From Ligula intestinalis (taxonomy: Eukaryota; Platyhelminthes; Cestoda; Diphyllobothriidea; Diphyllobothriidae): a stretch of DNA of 64,000 nt. The stretch's first letter is position 1; every line of letters starts with the position of its first letter. The notes under the pieces are model-generated. The model worked only from the letters and a program-made list of their open reading frames with translations. It was not told where the DNA came from and searched no databases. The translations under genes were made by a program, and so were the position numbers. Shown in pieces: positions 24,121 through 46,852 of this stretch. Location of the stretch: positions 22,226,186-22,290,185 of the forward strand of contig JAYGXS010000004.1 in NCBI GenBank assembly GCA_036362985.1. The letters are read 5' to 3'.

Positions 24121-25371
24121 TGGACAAAGAGAAGCCCCCCACAGCTTCTTTTGGTGGTTGTCTGTGTTCAAGCGCTTTAATACACTTATTTTGGCCATTT
24201 GCTTTTGGATTCGTCTTCTAAGCTTGTTCGTCGGCTTTATGGAGTCCGAAAGCAATGTCGCTCATTTTGAAACCGTTTTGGAGTTTGCTTCCTCAGAATA
24301 CGAGAATGATAGGTGAACTTCAACTCTTGCGACAAACGCCTCCGAGGGAACACTGAATGTCGCGTGGACAAGTACGTACTAGTGGGCACGACTATTACTG
24401 GGTAGACAGTAAGCCTACCCAAAATATTCCCCGCAGGTTGTCGCCTAAAGGGTGGTCGAAAGACGCATCCGGTCACACAAACTTCATTAGTAAGGTTTTC
24501 AGCTTGCAGTACGCATCTAGGTCGTTTTTTTCTACCTCGGGGTTATATTTGACTGATCATCGATCGTAAATAAGTCAAGATTAGCTAATCAATAAACGTC
24601 CTTCACGATTTCCCAGTGTATTTTGTGATGAGAACATGAAAAGCCACTTTTGAGACGGTTTTGTGCATTTTACGAATGCGATTGTTTTTTTGGTATTTAA
24701 TACCAGGAAGCAGCCAACAAAAGGTTCATAGGTCACGACAGGTGGACTTTTGTTAGCTATAACTAGCCCCTGTTTAGTGGTTGTGATTGCCAAGCATGTG
24801 TAGACTACATGCTATCACACACTCATGAGTAAAGACACTGTGGTCGGGTCAACATTGTTGGTTTTATAGGGGGTTGAGACGCCTATCCTTTAGGCTCCCT
24901 ATCTGCACAACCACCCGTCTTCTTCATCAGAGCACACTCACAGGAGTTAGCAGAGGGTGCATGTGGTGTGTGCGACTATGTTAATGGCACTTCTGAGTGT
25001 TTTTGTTCCGAATACTATTTCTGATAGGTCCTGTAAGGATGTCAGTGTGACCGCGATTCAACTTGCATGATGAGCCAACAAAATGCCCCAAGCTTACAAC
25101 TAGTGCAATGGCGACACTGGCCGTTTCCAATGAAATTGCACAGAAACCCAAGAAGCCAACTGCAGAAATGTAATGTTTATTTTCCCCTTAAAAACACACA
25201 CTCAATTCACTAACTTGGCGGAGACAGCCGTGGCAAATAAAAATAAGCGAGGAAAGAACAGTAAAGAAGGAAGTCTCCAATTCTGAACCCAAAAGGAGTC
25301 CCTGTTGGCTTAGAAAATATGCCAAGTTTATGTGTGCTTCCACAGTCGAGAGCAGCAGTCTTTTCGCTCTT
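24121..25371. other. LARS/SEL1L convergent 3' region
   Basis: Holds the 3' UTRs of both genes. For LARS (+) an AATAAA is at 24591-24596, and AATACA occurs nearer the stop at about 24179. For SEL1L (-) an AATAAA on the minus strand lies at 25176-25181, about 190 nt past its stop codon. No other gene was seen. Confidence 0.6.
25176..25181 (-). terminator. Candidate SEL1L polyadenylation signal
   Basis: AATAAA on the minus strand about 190 nt downstream of the SEL1L stop codon. Confidence 0.5.
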
Positions 25372-35139
<9,768 letters not shown>

Positions 35140-36047
35140 CTATGAAAAAAGTGCAACTTTAATATAATTCGGCAAGCGACAAAGGCGAAAAGCCAACAGC
35201 ATTTTTGGGAAATTTGGATTTAATAGCACGGCACAAGCTTATAATTAACACTGAGTTACCCATTGTAACAGGAACAGCCAATAAAACTTGGGGGTTTCCA
35301 AGGGCATAGAAGCCAATTCAGGTATGTACCATCTTACTTTAAAAGCGAGGCTCAGGACAAAATTAAAGGTTGATGGAAAAAATTTTGTGCGTCCAGTAAA
35401 GAGCACACACTATATTGAGACAAGAATATACATTATGTGGTGGGCAGCGAGAAATTTTCCAACCCCGTAGCGATACTAACCAAGATCGTAGCTAAAAAGC
35501 CAATAGGAATACACTTAATTCCGTTCGGACACAAAATACTTGCTAAGGGTAGTTTGTATGTATAAACATATGATTAAACAATGCTCTATGTACGAAAGAC
35601 AATGCCGCCAAAACAGTCGGCCTGGCGCCGAACTTACAGATACGATCATCACGTCAGATGAAACGAATGTCCGGTTACTACGTGGAAATAAATGTGTACT
35701 CTAACTCTAAAGGGCGCGCTGTAAGTGAACACAGAATGCATAGAGAAGTCTTAAAACTTCAGTGTAAAACCGGAGCGATTGCGATATCCAGCAACCTACA
35801 TCATTAGGAAGATGGTGAAACTGTGTTTTATAATCATTAGTTCGGATTGAAGACTATGCTACCTATTAATTATATGGAAATTAAAAATGGGGGAAGCGTT
35901 GAGTATATGAGTTGAATGAGTAATTGTGCCAAAATTTACGCTGGGTCTCCGATTAAAGGATTCCTCGATTCTGAAAGCATCTTCAGGCCTTGTTTATACA
36001 ATGCTTCGGCGGCTAAAATGGAAAGTTAAAGAATGGCGAACACTTAC

Positions 36048-36104
36048 CTTTAGAGTTCTCAAGAGTATCTGATGCCTCATCATTCTTCGAATTTGAGGTT
36101 TCGC
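36048..36104 (-). other. Possible additional upstream SEL1L exon (acidic linker)
   Basis: A 57-bp stretch lies between a good acceptor (TTGAAATGTAG) and a good donor (GTAAGTG) on the minus strand. One frame reads ETSNSKNDEASDTLENSK, which would suit the acidic region before the repeats. Its phase does not join directly to the exon ending at 35139, so an unrecognised exon would have to lie between. Tentative. Confidence 0.3.
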
Positions 36105-36290
36105 CTACATTTCAAAGAAAGGAGGAAATTGTACGGGTGATGTAAAGCATGAACATATATGGACATATATAAACAGTAGATTCGCTAGGTTGTTAAATCC
36201 CAACCCAAATTCTGAAATGAGCCCTCTTTTCTAAACGATTATTTGAATAGTGCTGCGATATTAGTTATAATGCATCATAATCCTAAAACG

Positions 36291-36939
36291 CTTCAGAGTG
36301 GCTTTTGAACAGGCTTTTCCGGATGCCCAGAAAGCTCAGTAAAAACTGCTACTGTGGTAGTCGGCTTTTTTCTCATTTATTTTTAATGCCCTGATAAATT
36401 GAAATAACTTTTACAGAAAGCATGCCCTAAGATATTATTTTGTGCACTCATTTGGTCGTAAATTATATTTTTTACACTTTCCAATTTAAAAGGGTACTAT
36501 TTGGTTCTCAAAACGTTTTCCTGATTCCAATGCTGTCAATTTTCCATGCAAGGAAAATCGTACCTTCCTATAAACAATTAAGATAATTAAATGCTGTTCA
36601 TGAAATGTTGCAGTGGACGTGGACTACGGTGTCTATTTTTAAAGCAGCATTGGGAAATGGAAAGGTAAAAAAATGAATGAGTAGAGACTTCATGGTTTTC
36701 AAATATAAAATAACTTTTTTCAAACCGAAAACTCTTTTTAGCATAAATTATGAAGATATGATTTGCTACCAAATGAGTACAAAAAGTGTTATTTTGGGTA
36801 TGCATTCTATAAAAGATGTTTGAATCTATAAAGGCACAGAAATTCTGCGGTAAAACACATGCTTTTTAATAGTAATTTTCCCAGCGTAGTTTCTTCAAGC
36901 GGCCGAAGGAAAGCACGCTCAAAAGCCATCATCCTGAAG
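36291..36939. mobile_element. AT-rich non-autonomous element with terminal inverted repeats
   Basis: About 649 bp. The left end is CTTCAGAGTGGCTTTTGA; the right end, read inverted, is CTTCAGGATGATGGCTTTTGA. No coding frame. Similar sequence is present at 10838-11540 and 27180-27450. No clear target-site duplication was recognised. Confidence 0.5.
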
Positions 36940-37284
36940 TGACAGTCATTTAAAGTAATACACTACTCTGGTAGTCTTTTCTAATCGAAAATACATTCTA
37001 TCATTTCGGTTAACCCTTCATGATATACCACGCAATTGCAGGTTTCTGTCGGCAACTAACATCAACCAATGAAGTGCTACAATACAAACTTCAGTTAAAA
37101 CGCTTCAATTTCTTTTGATACTTTATTGGAAAACTACATTTTTTTACATATCGGCATGAATGCGAAATCGGGAATTAGATGGTCATTCAACCCACACCGG
37201 CAGTGATTTTCTACTTGGGCCATCCAATTAGAACTCTAGTAGCAGCCAAAGCAATCGGATGTACTCTAGTGTAAGGAAATACGG

Positions 37285-37419
37285 TACACATGTATATTCC
37301 TGGTGATATGGAAAATCAAGGAACATCGGACATCTTTTCCATCTGCGTTACCTCCGTGGACCGAAGAAGCTGTCGCGAAGTCCATCCAGGCCCTCGAGTC
37401 AGATACCGAGGCGACTTAG
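37285..37419 (+). other. Unassigned short open frame
   Basis: The frame ends PPWTEEAVAKSIQALESDTEAT and TAG at 37417-37419. The residue composition is protein-like and an AATATAAA-like stretch follows near 37480. No family was recognised and no upstream exons were found. It may be a gene fragment or chance. Confidence 0.2.
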
Positions 37420-37680
37420 ATAAATGGACATCTAAGCTCTTAGTCTAGAGCATTTGTGCAAGGTTATGCTTCTGTTCAAGCAATATAAAAATCCAGTGCT
37501 CGAAGAGTCTGATGTTCCTGAACATTTTATGTGTATCATTGGTGGACGACTCTGATTATTTCCTTAATCCTATGGAATTCTTAAAAATTAAAGTTCCACA
37601 CAGCTGGCATTTCAAGTACCATCAATGGCGCGAGCCTACCGCAGTCCTTTCCAAAGAACGTTTGTATTCTGGGTGAATGT

Positions 37681-37941
37681 TCATAAAGAATGATTGCACA
37701 AATCGATCTCACCATCCATGTGGACGGTGTTCTTGAACCTTACAAACAAACACATCTCAATAATTGGTTTGTAAGTGCCACTGTATGGACTTTCATAATA
37801 ACCAAGGCGGCCAACGAAGCTCGGAGAGAACCATTCATAATCCTTAAGATAGTCCGATATGGTTGCTAGAAGAATCTTCACTGTCATCCACATTAGATTG
37901 TAACCTATCATATTTCTTACCCAGAACAACACTGACAACAA
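37681..37941 (-). other. Unassigned 86-codon open frame
   Basis: Open from ATG at 37941 to a stop at 37681, with YEWFSPSFVGRLGYYESPYS in the middle. I do not recognise it, and splice signals at its ends are not evident. Confidence 0.2.
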
Positions 37942-37969
37942 AGACTAGGGAGGAATGGAACGGACAATT

Positions 37970-38095
37970 CTGTTTTAGTAGTCGTCTTCAACCAGCCATA
38001 CCCAACCCGTGGTTTTGCGACACCTGAGGCTCGAACCTGCGGCCTCACAATTAGAAACCCAACGTCCTAACCCCGGAATTGTGTTCCTACCAGTG
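37970..38095 (-). repeat. tRNA-derived SINE-like repeat
   Basis: The minus strand has an A-box-like GGTTAGGACGTTGGG and a B-box-like GCAGGTTCGAGCC in tRNA spacing, followed by GGGTTGGGTATGGCTGG. The last block resembles the tail of the element at 8170-8360. Confidence 0.5.
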
Positions 38096-39517
38096 GCAGT
38101 GACACTGTGGCGCACATTTATGTGGTAGTAATGATATGTTATCGATCGGCTAGGAGTGATTAGTACTAGCCGCTACGCGCATAACGGGACGAGGATTGAA
38201 TGCGATAAAATTTTCCCGCGAAACGAACTTCAACCATAAAACGAAATACTACACAGCTGCGCTTCACTGCTGCAGTGATACAAAACAATTCGGTATTGCT
38301 ATAAAGACAATTATAAACGTCAAAAATAAACGCGGTTAGCCTCAGATCGAATGTGATTTTTACATTTCAAAAAAAATACTTTTCAATCAACATGAACATA
38401 CCGTTTTCGACTGCTTGTGAAGGGAAAACAACAAAACACACGAGTGTGGTGATATATAAGATAATCCGCGACGAATAACGCATCCACATTCCGGATCTCG
38501 AAAAACAATTTCGAAATAGCCACGTCAACGTGAGTTTACTTTATCAAGGTAACATAATTTAATATGAAGACGTGTGTCTGAGTTCATGGTTTATCTAAAA
38601 GATTCCTCGCTAAATTTGTACACATCTGAAGTTAGATTTTCTGTCAGAGCTTTCGATGGCTCATATGGGGTTTCGTATGGCAATGCCTACACTCCAAGTT
38701 TGTCGGTGGAAATATTTCACATGATTATATATGATGGTGCAGTCCAAGCCATGCGTGATAAGGAAATTCCATAAAAAGTTTCCGTGCAGCTGCCTATGAC
38801 TCAGCTGATGGAGATTAAGTTTTATTAGGTGGATCTTATATAGCAGCGTTGCTCGACATCTTATTAACTTTCTAGCTCGTATCTGCCCTTACCCTATGGG
38901 AATGTTTTAAACTTGCTGTACAGTGGATCCCCAATCCTGAATCACTTGTTCAAGCTTCAGCGCCATGGACGTACTGATCACATTGGAACAGCCGTAGTCA
39001 TCGAAAACTGGATATGCATTCATGATGGTGTACAACATTGCATTTTTTATTGAACCATGTTTCACCATTGTGTAAAAAGCCTCAGGTTATCTGTCACGCA
39101 AACACCGAGATGCTTCTATAACTCTGCTCCACATAGTTGTATCTCGCTTAGGCTAAAAGTTGTTTGTTCAAAATTTGAGGATAAACGAATGATTTATGTA
39201 TGAAGACACATATGAGAAAACAAAGGATTTCTAGTCGTTTTTTGTATAGATTATCCATAGGCCCCGATATACAATTTGAGCACGAGCTATTGCCATTCTC
39301 TTCGTAAGACAATAATTTTGAATCAAATTCTTAATATCTGCCTAGCTAACAAGCTTTTTAGTACCTCTCAGCATGGTTTTTTAAACTTGAATATCATGTA
39401 AAACGTATCAGCTATCTCTCATTTACATTGTGCTTTTTCGCAATGAGAAGCAATCGATGATTGTGAATTTCACTTGAGCAAAGTCTTCTTCAGGATACCG
39501 AACCCACGTCGTTTACT
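38096..39517. other. No gene recognised
   Basis: AT-rich. A 66-codon open frame at 38574-38774 (+) is not recognisable. Nothing else was seen. Confidence 0.6.
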
Positions 39518-39710
39518 GAAACTGGAAGCCCTCGGGATCCGGCCCCAATCCTTGGCTACCTGCGTTCCTGCTTGTCTAACCGCAGACATAAGGTCTTATT
39601 AGGTAATAGCTACTGAACGCTTCAGCTGATCAAGTAGGTGGTGCTTACCAACGCACGGTCTGGGCCCCTCTCTTCTTCATTCTGTGCATCAAGGAAAATT
39701 TGACAGTGTT
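39518..39710 (+). pseudogene. CR1/L2-like LINE reverse-transcriptase fragment
   Basis: Three frames together read KLEALGIRP, then LGYLRSCLSNRRHKVLLGNS, then AYQRTVWAPLFFILCIKENL. These align with the reverse-transcriptase stretch at 47700-47957 (KLEAIGISP, YLSNRSQKVLVGNS, GVFQGTDLGPLLF). Heavily decayed, on the strand opposite to that copy. Confidence 0.75.
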
Positions 39711-41390
39711 AAAAATACATAAAATTCCCTTTAAACGGACTTTATTAAATGCACTTACTCATTTTCCGAGTACAAAATCAAGCAGCGCGTACCTGCTTAC
39801 ACTATCGCGCTAGTAGATGGATTTATCTCCATCTACATTTAGTTTTGACAATCTTCTGTTGGCGCTTAAAATGGAAAATGCATGTTTATATGTAATGGCT
39901 CCGTCAAGGTTCCTTGACCCCGATTCGCTCCAAGGATTCCAATTTTAGAACGATCAACCACAAGGGACTTAGGTCTAAGTTGCACGGATAAACTAGCCCT
40001 ATCAACTAATACGGATCGATTTCCGCAGACATTTTTTGTATAGCAAATAATTGCTTCCTCCGGAAATAAATCTAAGCCTGTACCGCATGTCGGTTCTTTC
40101 CATCCTATCATTTTTTTGTCCCTCTTTGATCTGATGAACGCGTCTTACCGCAGCAGGATTTTAAATATTCAGAGTTCTTATTTGGAGTCTATTTCCTCTT
40201 TCTGGGGGCAGTGTCACTCATACTAAAAGGTGTAAGTCAGTGAACATACAAATTTTGTAGTAAAGGAGACTCGAAACCAGCCCCATGCTGCCTAATTTGC
40301 GCGAACTCTAGGCTCAATTGCCCCTGAATGAACGCTCTTACTCGATCAGATCGATAGTATGCCACTCCTAATTCCTTAATGAACATTTCTTCACCTCTTT
40401 GTTTTCAGTCTATGGTTTTAGATTATTTCGAAGTATCTTCCATCAATATGAGGTTGTCGACTACATTAGCAGTATTTAAAGACAAATTGCGTAAACATTA
40501 AACGTGAGAATATATAAAGACCTTGCTGTTCATTTCCTTCACAACACCGTAACTTTTGGTTTATGAAAAGTGTCTCCCTGATATTTGAGTCTGCTTGCTT
40601 AAAAATAAATTGGTTTTTAATTATGCTTACACCATTCCCTACAGATTCTATTTTCGTAGCCATTTTAAATTCCAGCCTCTTTTCAGCCGTCATTGGTAAA
40701 TGTTGAGGACCTTGATGCCTTTCTTTGTTTTGCAACCCTGATTATAGTTTCATCGATCAAACATGAATAATTATGTTAAGATGAGGATCTTCGCGGTCTC
40801 TGTAAATGATCGCCGCGGGTTCTTATGCGGTAGACAACTTATTGGCGAACTTTGCAATCCAAAGGACCATTCCTCTGACATTTTGGTGATGAGATTGTGA
40901 CTGTTGTGTATGCCTGCCCCTAGTGTCAGGACATCATGGCATAATGCGCGCGTCAAGCGCCGGTTAAGGTCACGGATATGCGTGCACCAATTTCAGTGTT
41001 CTGACTTGCCAGACTTACCCCTGGCCAGCGTGTTCATCTCCCTTTATGCCTTGACTGGCTACCCTTCAGCCTCTTGCTTTTAAGCACGTCATGAAGCCAC
41101 CCCTTGTAAAGATGACTCGTTACTTGAACTGTCTACATATATGGATGAGGAAGCCTACAGCCTATCTACTGCATACAGACAGCTCTCTGTTTTCCACCCG
41201 AAACATTCTGCCTTCAGACAACTTTCTGTTTTACATGCGTAGCATTCATCCTACCCAAACACTGCCTTCCGTTTTCAATAACAACAGTGACATCTACTGA
41301 AAATCCTTCCCTTCGATCCCAATCATACTAATGACGTCCACCTTGGGCTTCCTTGCCTTGCCTCACTGATGGTGGCTCTGAAGCCAGTCA
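39711..41390. other. No gene recognised
   Basis: No convincing exon, repeat or RNA gene. A minus-strand open frame at 39866-40111 might be very decayed LINE sequence but could not be supported. Confidence 0.5.
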
Positions 41391-41395
41391 CACGG

Positions 41396-41425
41396 TTATA
41401 ATAATAATAATAAGGTTTATTTGTA
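41396..41425. repeat. (ATA)n simple repeat, possible LINE tail
   Basis: ATAATAATAATAAT followed by AAGGTTTATTTG. On the minus strand this is an AATAAA-type signal followed by TTA repeats, as at the 3' end of some LINEs. No coding sequence was found upstream on that strand. Confidence 0.4.
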
Positions 41426-41929
41426 AAGCACATCTTTGGCGCCGTCAAAAACTCCGGAAAGCAGGGAAAAACCTAACCCAAACCCCTTCTTTCGCAGTGA
41501 CCATTGTATTTGTTTTGGTCTTTTGCTAGGTCAATAGTGTGCGAAATGAGGAGTTTGTTTTAATTGAAAAAACCTGACTTATAGGGAACAAATCTAGAAA
41601 AACATGAAAAAATAGCTATACATTGCACGTTTTACGGTTATAGAGTAAGAATACTTGGGGTCTGGAAAAACTGTTATGTCCTTTAACTGAGGTATACTTA
41701 GCCGCGGTCAGTTTGAAGGCGAAAAAATCAGCTGAGTACATCGCATCTACCGTATGCATGGGTCTGCTCGATACGGAGATTACAATCGTTGTCCATTGGC
41801 ACAAGTTTGCTAATTAGATGGGACGTTGCAGATGTCTGAGGTGGGTCGAGGCAGCTGCAAAGCACCATCGTCATTCAAGTGCATCGGTAGAAGACATTTG
41901 GCCTTTCGTTTGTCAAATATCCCATGTAA

Positions 41930-42910
41930 CAAATCGCTAGCGATCGCTACGGACGTTCACCAGGATGTCCAATAATTCACTACCCCGCCGTTCTGTGTCC
42001 CCACGTGAACGTAAGCACCGAAAGCGTGCGCGCTTGCTCAGAGTTTTTCCAACCCCCCTCCCTTTTTGCGCAGCCCTCGTTTGGCGTCAGAGTGCGCGCA
42101 CCCGTTTTAAGCAGAAAGTAACGATCCGTTCTCATGAAACGCGCTGCTTAGGCCACGACGAACACCTGGTCACGCCTCTCAGTCAACTTAACTGGTGCCC
42201 GGCCGCGCGAACGCCACCCTCCCCCTACCACTAACTTCACTCACCCCTCCCCCCTTATTTCGCGCTCGCTGGCGCGCGCACCCAGGCCCGCACGAAGAGG
42301 TCGATAAGGCTTGGCGAGTGCAACCATCCATCATATGGTCCGAATGCGGGTCAGATTTGGTGATAGTGATTTTTTTAGGAGGCCCGGCGGTGAGAACGGA
42401 CGAAACAGCTTTTGATCGTGGGACCGGCTGTAATGATTTCTATAATCTTTAAGTCGTAGTCGGGGGGGAACGTTCACGCGGGGAAGGGCTGTGCAGGTAA
42501 AGAGAGCGGGGCAGCATAGCTCGTCGTGCCGGCCTGCGACCTACTCTAAACACGCAGTCACCTGGGGAGGGCAGCAAAAGTGGGTGAAGGAGGAGGACCG
42601 TAGGCTTATGCGTATGCCCAAAACTTGGTGGGGGGCGAAGTGTACGCGAGCACCACGGGAACCACTGCACATGCGTTGGGTGGGCAACACCGTACAAGCA
42701 AAAGCCTACAATCAGCGCTCAAGTAGATGGTGCATCCATGTAACCACTGGGCATGCCTATGCGTACACCCACAGGCGCGGACATTCATATTAAACCAATC
42801 AGCGCACACTACAGTTTACGGCAAGGCAGACAGCGACATGAAATTGTGCGCGCATACCAGTAACACGCGTACGCATGAAGGGAGAAGCATTAACGATCAG
42901 CCAATCATGT
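41930..42910. other. GC- and CpG-rich island, no gene recognised
   Basis: Clearly richer in GC and CpG than its AT-rich neighbours, with repeated CGCGCG-type stretches at 42020-42300. Open frames at 41965-42234 (+) and 42491-42793 (+) are compositional and match nothing known to me. It could be a promoter/first-exon region, a LINE 5' UTR or an unrecognised repeat. Confidence 0.4.
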
Positions 42911-43300
42911 GAGGCACAGATATGTTCACCTTTTACGTCTACTGCTGAAGCGCATGACGCTAGCGAAATGCTACTAGGGATCTAAGTGAGATTGAGAATT
43001 ACATCATTAATATTTATACTTCTGATACATTATAAGAGGAAACAATATATATTTTAGTATAGTTGAAGAGAAAATTATTTTCTTTCATAATAATTTTTTA
43101 TAAACATTTAGATATTAGTCGAGGAATATTGGAATAGATAAATTGTTCTTAGTTTTTGTTTTTTATTTTTAAGGATTGGAAAAGGAGGCAAGGCACAATT
43201 TTGCTTAAGCTTTGATTTTATCAGCGTTGGAAACCATCGACTGGAAAGCTTCCAGGATTGGCCAGTTTTCTCCAAAATGTTCGGGAACTCTCCTGGACCG

Positions 43301-45935
43301 TTAGATCCCTTTTGGTCCGAATTGGACGTCAAAGAACTGGTTAGCAAAGTGTCCTATTTTGTTCAGAAATATATGCCTCATGTCATTTGAGAGGAACTGC
43401 TTGGTCTTTCTTCTAAATTCGGCTAAACTGTGGCTTTTGCGAATATCGTTGGGTAGGGCATTCCATATGATCGCATATCTTATGGTGTAGAAATTTGATC
43501 GCTGGGCCGTCCTAGCTTTAGCGTTATGAATTGTATGCTGGTTGTTTCTAGTGAGACGGGAACCGTTTTGATTTGTTAACGTATTATTGCTAAGGATGTT
43601 CTGATTATGTGTCAGTTTAAATAGGAAAGTTAAACCATTTTGGAGTCGCCTTTGCCAGAGGGGTTTGAGACCATATCTATTGTACATTATTAAATAGGAG
43701 TCTCGGGCGTCATCGCGTTTACACAGAACTCTGGTAAACCTTTGCTGGATTTTTTTCTAGTTTCTGTCTGTTATCTGATGACATGGTACCGAAAAATATT
43801 GAGCAGTAATCTAGAATAGGTAAAACGTACATTTTGTAAAGTTTAGTCTTAAGTTTAATTAATGTGAAATTTTTACTTATGAAGCCACATAGTCGATTGG
43901 CTTTTGGTGCGATTTGTTTAACATGTGGGGATAAGTCAAGAGTATTAGAATAGCTAAGACCTAAATCTTTTAAAGATGTCAGCTCTTTTATTTCTTGACC
44001 ACTAAACATTAGGGGGGGGAAGTTTTAGTGGTCCAAAAATCATGTGATGACATTTTGTTGGTGAAAACGGTATTTGCCACTGAACACTCCAGTCGTTTAA
44101 TTTTTGAAGGTCTAATTCAATCGTTCTATGTACACTACTTATCGAATTTTTGCTATAGGCATATGCGAGTTTTAAGTCATCTGCATATAAAAATGTTTTA
44201 GCAGATGTTGATATCGTGGATAACTCATGAATATAAATGAAAAATAAGAGGGGACCTAGGATAGTGCCTTGAAAAACACCACTGCTTATATGAGCTGGTT
44301 CTGATACTATATTTCGAAGTTGTATTACTTGGAATCGGTTTTGAAGATAGGATTTGAGGAAATCAAGGAGAGGGGGGCCGAATCCCATGACTCACTAGCT
44401 TCACGATCAGTCTTTTATGGGGAACTTTGTCAAAGGCTTTTTTTAGATCGAAGTAAATTGTAGCTACCGTGTTCCCATCATCTCGACTTCTGGAGACGAA
44501 TTCCAAGAAAGTGAGATGGCAGGACTGACATGACTTTTTCAGTAAAAAAAGGCATGTTGAGAGGGAGGTATGAGATTTAAATTCATCAGATGGTCTAACA
44601 TTTGGTTATAAATTATTTTTTCTAAGATTTTCGCTAAAACCGATGTTCGGTGAACACCACGATAATTTTGGGCATTGGACCGATTTCCGTTTTTGTAGAT
44701 TGGGGTGATACATGATTTTTTCCAGATTTCCGGATAAGTACCATTTGACTGCAGTAACGAGAAAAGGTTAGACAGAAGTATTGGGGCATATGTCATATGC
44801 CTCAGTATGCAAGGAGGGATTCTATCCGTTCCATATGATGTGGAATTGGACAGTTGGCGGATAGCTTTCTCTACAGTTTCTTCGTTAAACAATATCTCTT
44901 TTAATACTAGTGCCGTCATTTCTGTTGGTTGGGGGATTGGTTCTTCCTCGACTTAATAGTTGGTTGAGAAATACTCGTTGAAAAAATTTGCTTTTTGGTT
45001 GTCATTTGTTATTACTATTCCTTGGTCATCAAGCATGATTTGGGGGCCTTGTTTTTGATGATTATTTATTTGTTTCCTGAAGATTTGGGCTGTCCCTTCT
45101 GGGGACTCGATTGCCCGATGTTCTGCTGCTATCATCTTATTCGTTTCAATGTTCTGGGCTAACTCGTGAATCTCTGTAATGCGTCTGAGCGTAGATAGAT
45201 AACTAATACATGGGTCGTGGAGTTGTTTTTTAAGTTTTTTTATTTGTTTGGAAAGGAAGTTTGGGATAAGTGATTTCTTACATGGGGATCTCTCGTCAAT
45301 TAGGGTATCTCGAATTAAATTAAGGGTGGCATATAATATGTTTACAGCTTCTAGAAGGGATGCTGTTAGGAGGAAAGAGCTCCAATCCAATGACCTAATG
45401 TAGTTATTCATAGATTCAATGTCAAGATTTTTGGTGTTTATAGAAGTGTAACTAGGATCAGGTCTTAGTTTAATGTTAAGAGGGAGCACTGCTATTATTG
45501 TCTTATGATCACTTTCAAAGGTTAAGCTGTCGTAGTGCGTATATAAGGGCCAGATATCATTGGTGAGAATAACATCGAGTATATTGTTTCCCCTGGTTGG
45601 TTTGCTTATTATTTGCGTCCAGTTATAAAACATAATTGATGATAATAATTCATCATGTCTGGATGGGGTTGATAGTTCTGTCCAGTTTATTTCTGGACGG
45701 TTTAAGTCTCCTGCAATTATCTTATATTCGGTTTGGATATTCGATAGAATATCTAGTAGATTTGTAAGACCAGTGTCATCATTACTATATTCCGGAGGGG
45801 TGTACAAACATCCAATAAGAATGCTTTTAAGGGTGGTCTTACGGGTGCTTTTACGTGGTCGGACAAAAGCCCTGACCGCTATGCGGTATTTTCCACGACA
45901 AGGATTGTTTCGAAAACTTGCACGCTCTCATAAAC
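43301..45935 (-). pseudogene. CR1/L2-like non-LTR retrotransposon, 5'-truncated and decayed (copy A)
   Basis: Endonuclease part: CLYTPPEYSNDDTG, IIAGDLNRPEINW and SDHKTI. Reverse transcriptase: STSYGTDRIPPCILRH, NAQNYRGVHRTSVLAKILE, IYFDLKKAFDKVPH, SGVFQGTILGPLLFFIY and FLYADDLKLAY. The C-terminal domain has KDLGLSYSNTLDL, MYVLPILDYC, IWNALPNDIR and ends FGPKGI at 43301. Damage includes a single TAA at 44953-44955 and frameshifts near 44540, 44390-44400, 44000 and 43700. The AT-rich stretch 43000-43300 is probably its 3' UTR. The 5' half of the endonuclease and ORF1 are missing. It shares domain order and many residues with copy B at 46853-50707. Confidence 0.9.
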
Positions 45936-46852
45936 AGCCCGGCCCTATCTCACTGTATCGTGGGATACGGTGGAGGGTTCGCTGAACTCGGCTCCCGACT
46001 TCATTCAATGAATTTGTTTCCCTACATCATTCTAAGAAATATTTATAAATATATTTTTTTATATTTTAGGCCCGGAGTGCGTCGTCATTGCAAACTTAGT
46101 GCTAAGGAAAAATAAATACAAAGTTGATAAATGCTGCTCTCAATGAAACAGCCACATAGGAAGCGGGAGCGCTTAGTAGTGTTCGTAGATTTTTTCATTT
46201 TCACCAACAGATCTTCGTTTTAAGATAGTAGTCAACACTCTCTGAAACGCATGGTTAAATAAGGAGAAAGCAGTGAAAAAACTCCTAACATTTAAGCTGG
46301 GGCGGAGTTCAGCGAACCCCTGCTTAAAAAAACAAAACGTAGGAGAAAAAAACTGCTTCAACAAAATTAAGAGGGTTTGTTGCGAGGATTGATTAAAGTA
46401 AGAATGAGACAGGACTGTTGATGAGAACGAATGAGGGTTGGAATCGCTTCTTTTAATTGGAGAAATCATATAAAAGCAGAGGCTCTCGTTCACCACTGTA
46501 AAACTGCCCGAGTTGCTTCATGATCAACCATCAGGAAGGTGAGACCGGAGGAGGCCATCGCGGACAACAGGGTCAACAAGAGAGCGAATGGTAGAGGTCA
46601 CCTGATCATCAACGAATTGCCGGAGAGCAACCTTGTAGACTGCGGAGTCCAGCGACGACATGGCGAAAATAGCAGAACAGCTATGGGCGTGACTAAAGAC
46701 CATGAAGCCTATCGTCAGGGTTGTAAAACGGAGAATGGAGAAAACGGCAATGATGACTGGACAGAGAAGTGGACTTAACATTGTTGCAATTATCACACAA
46801 AAGAGGAAGAAATAGACATCTATGGAAAATTTTTTATCTAAACATAACCACC
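45936..46852. other. Spacer between two LINE copies
   Basis: No domain was recognised. A GC-richer piece at 46500-46800 is open on both strands (46524-46796 minus, 46539-46778 plus) but matches no family I know. It may be LINE 5' or 3' untranslated sequence. Confidence 0.4.

Noticed and set aside
35610..35740. Possible extra SEL1L exon with a good donor (GTAAGTT) and acceptor
   Set aside because: All three frames contain stop codons.
39866..40111. Minus-strand frame that might be a decayed LINE endonuclease linker
   Set aside because: Only a vague resemblance; no catalytic motif could be identified.
42491..42809. Open frames on both strands in the GC-rich island
   Set aside because: Overlapping open frames on both strands are expected from GC-rich composition; no domain or splice context.
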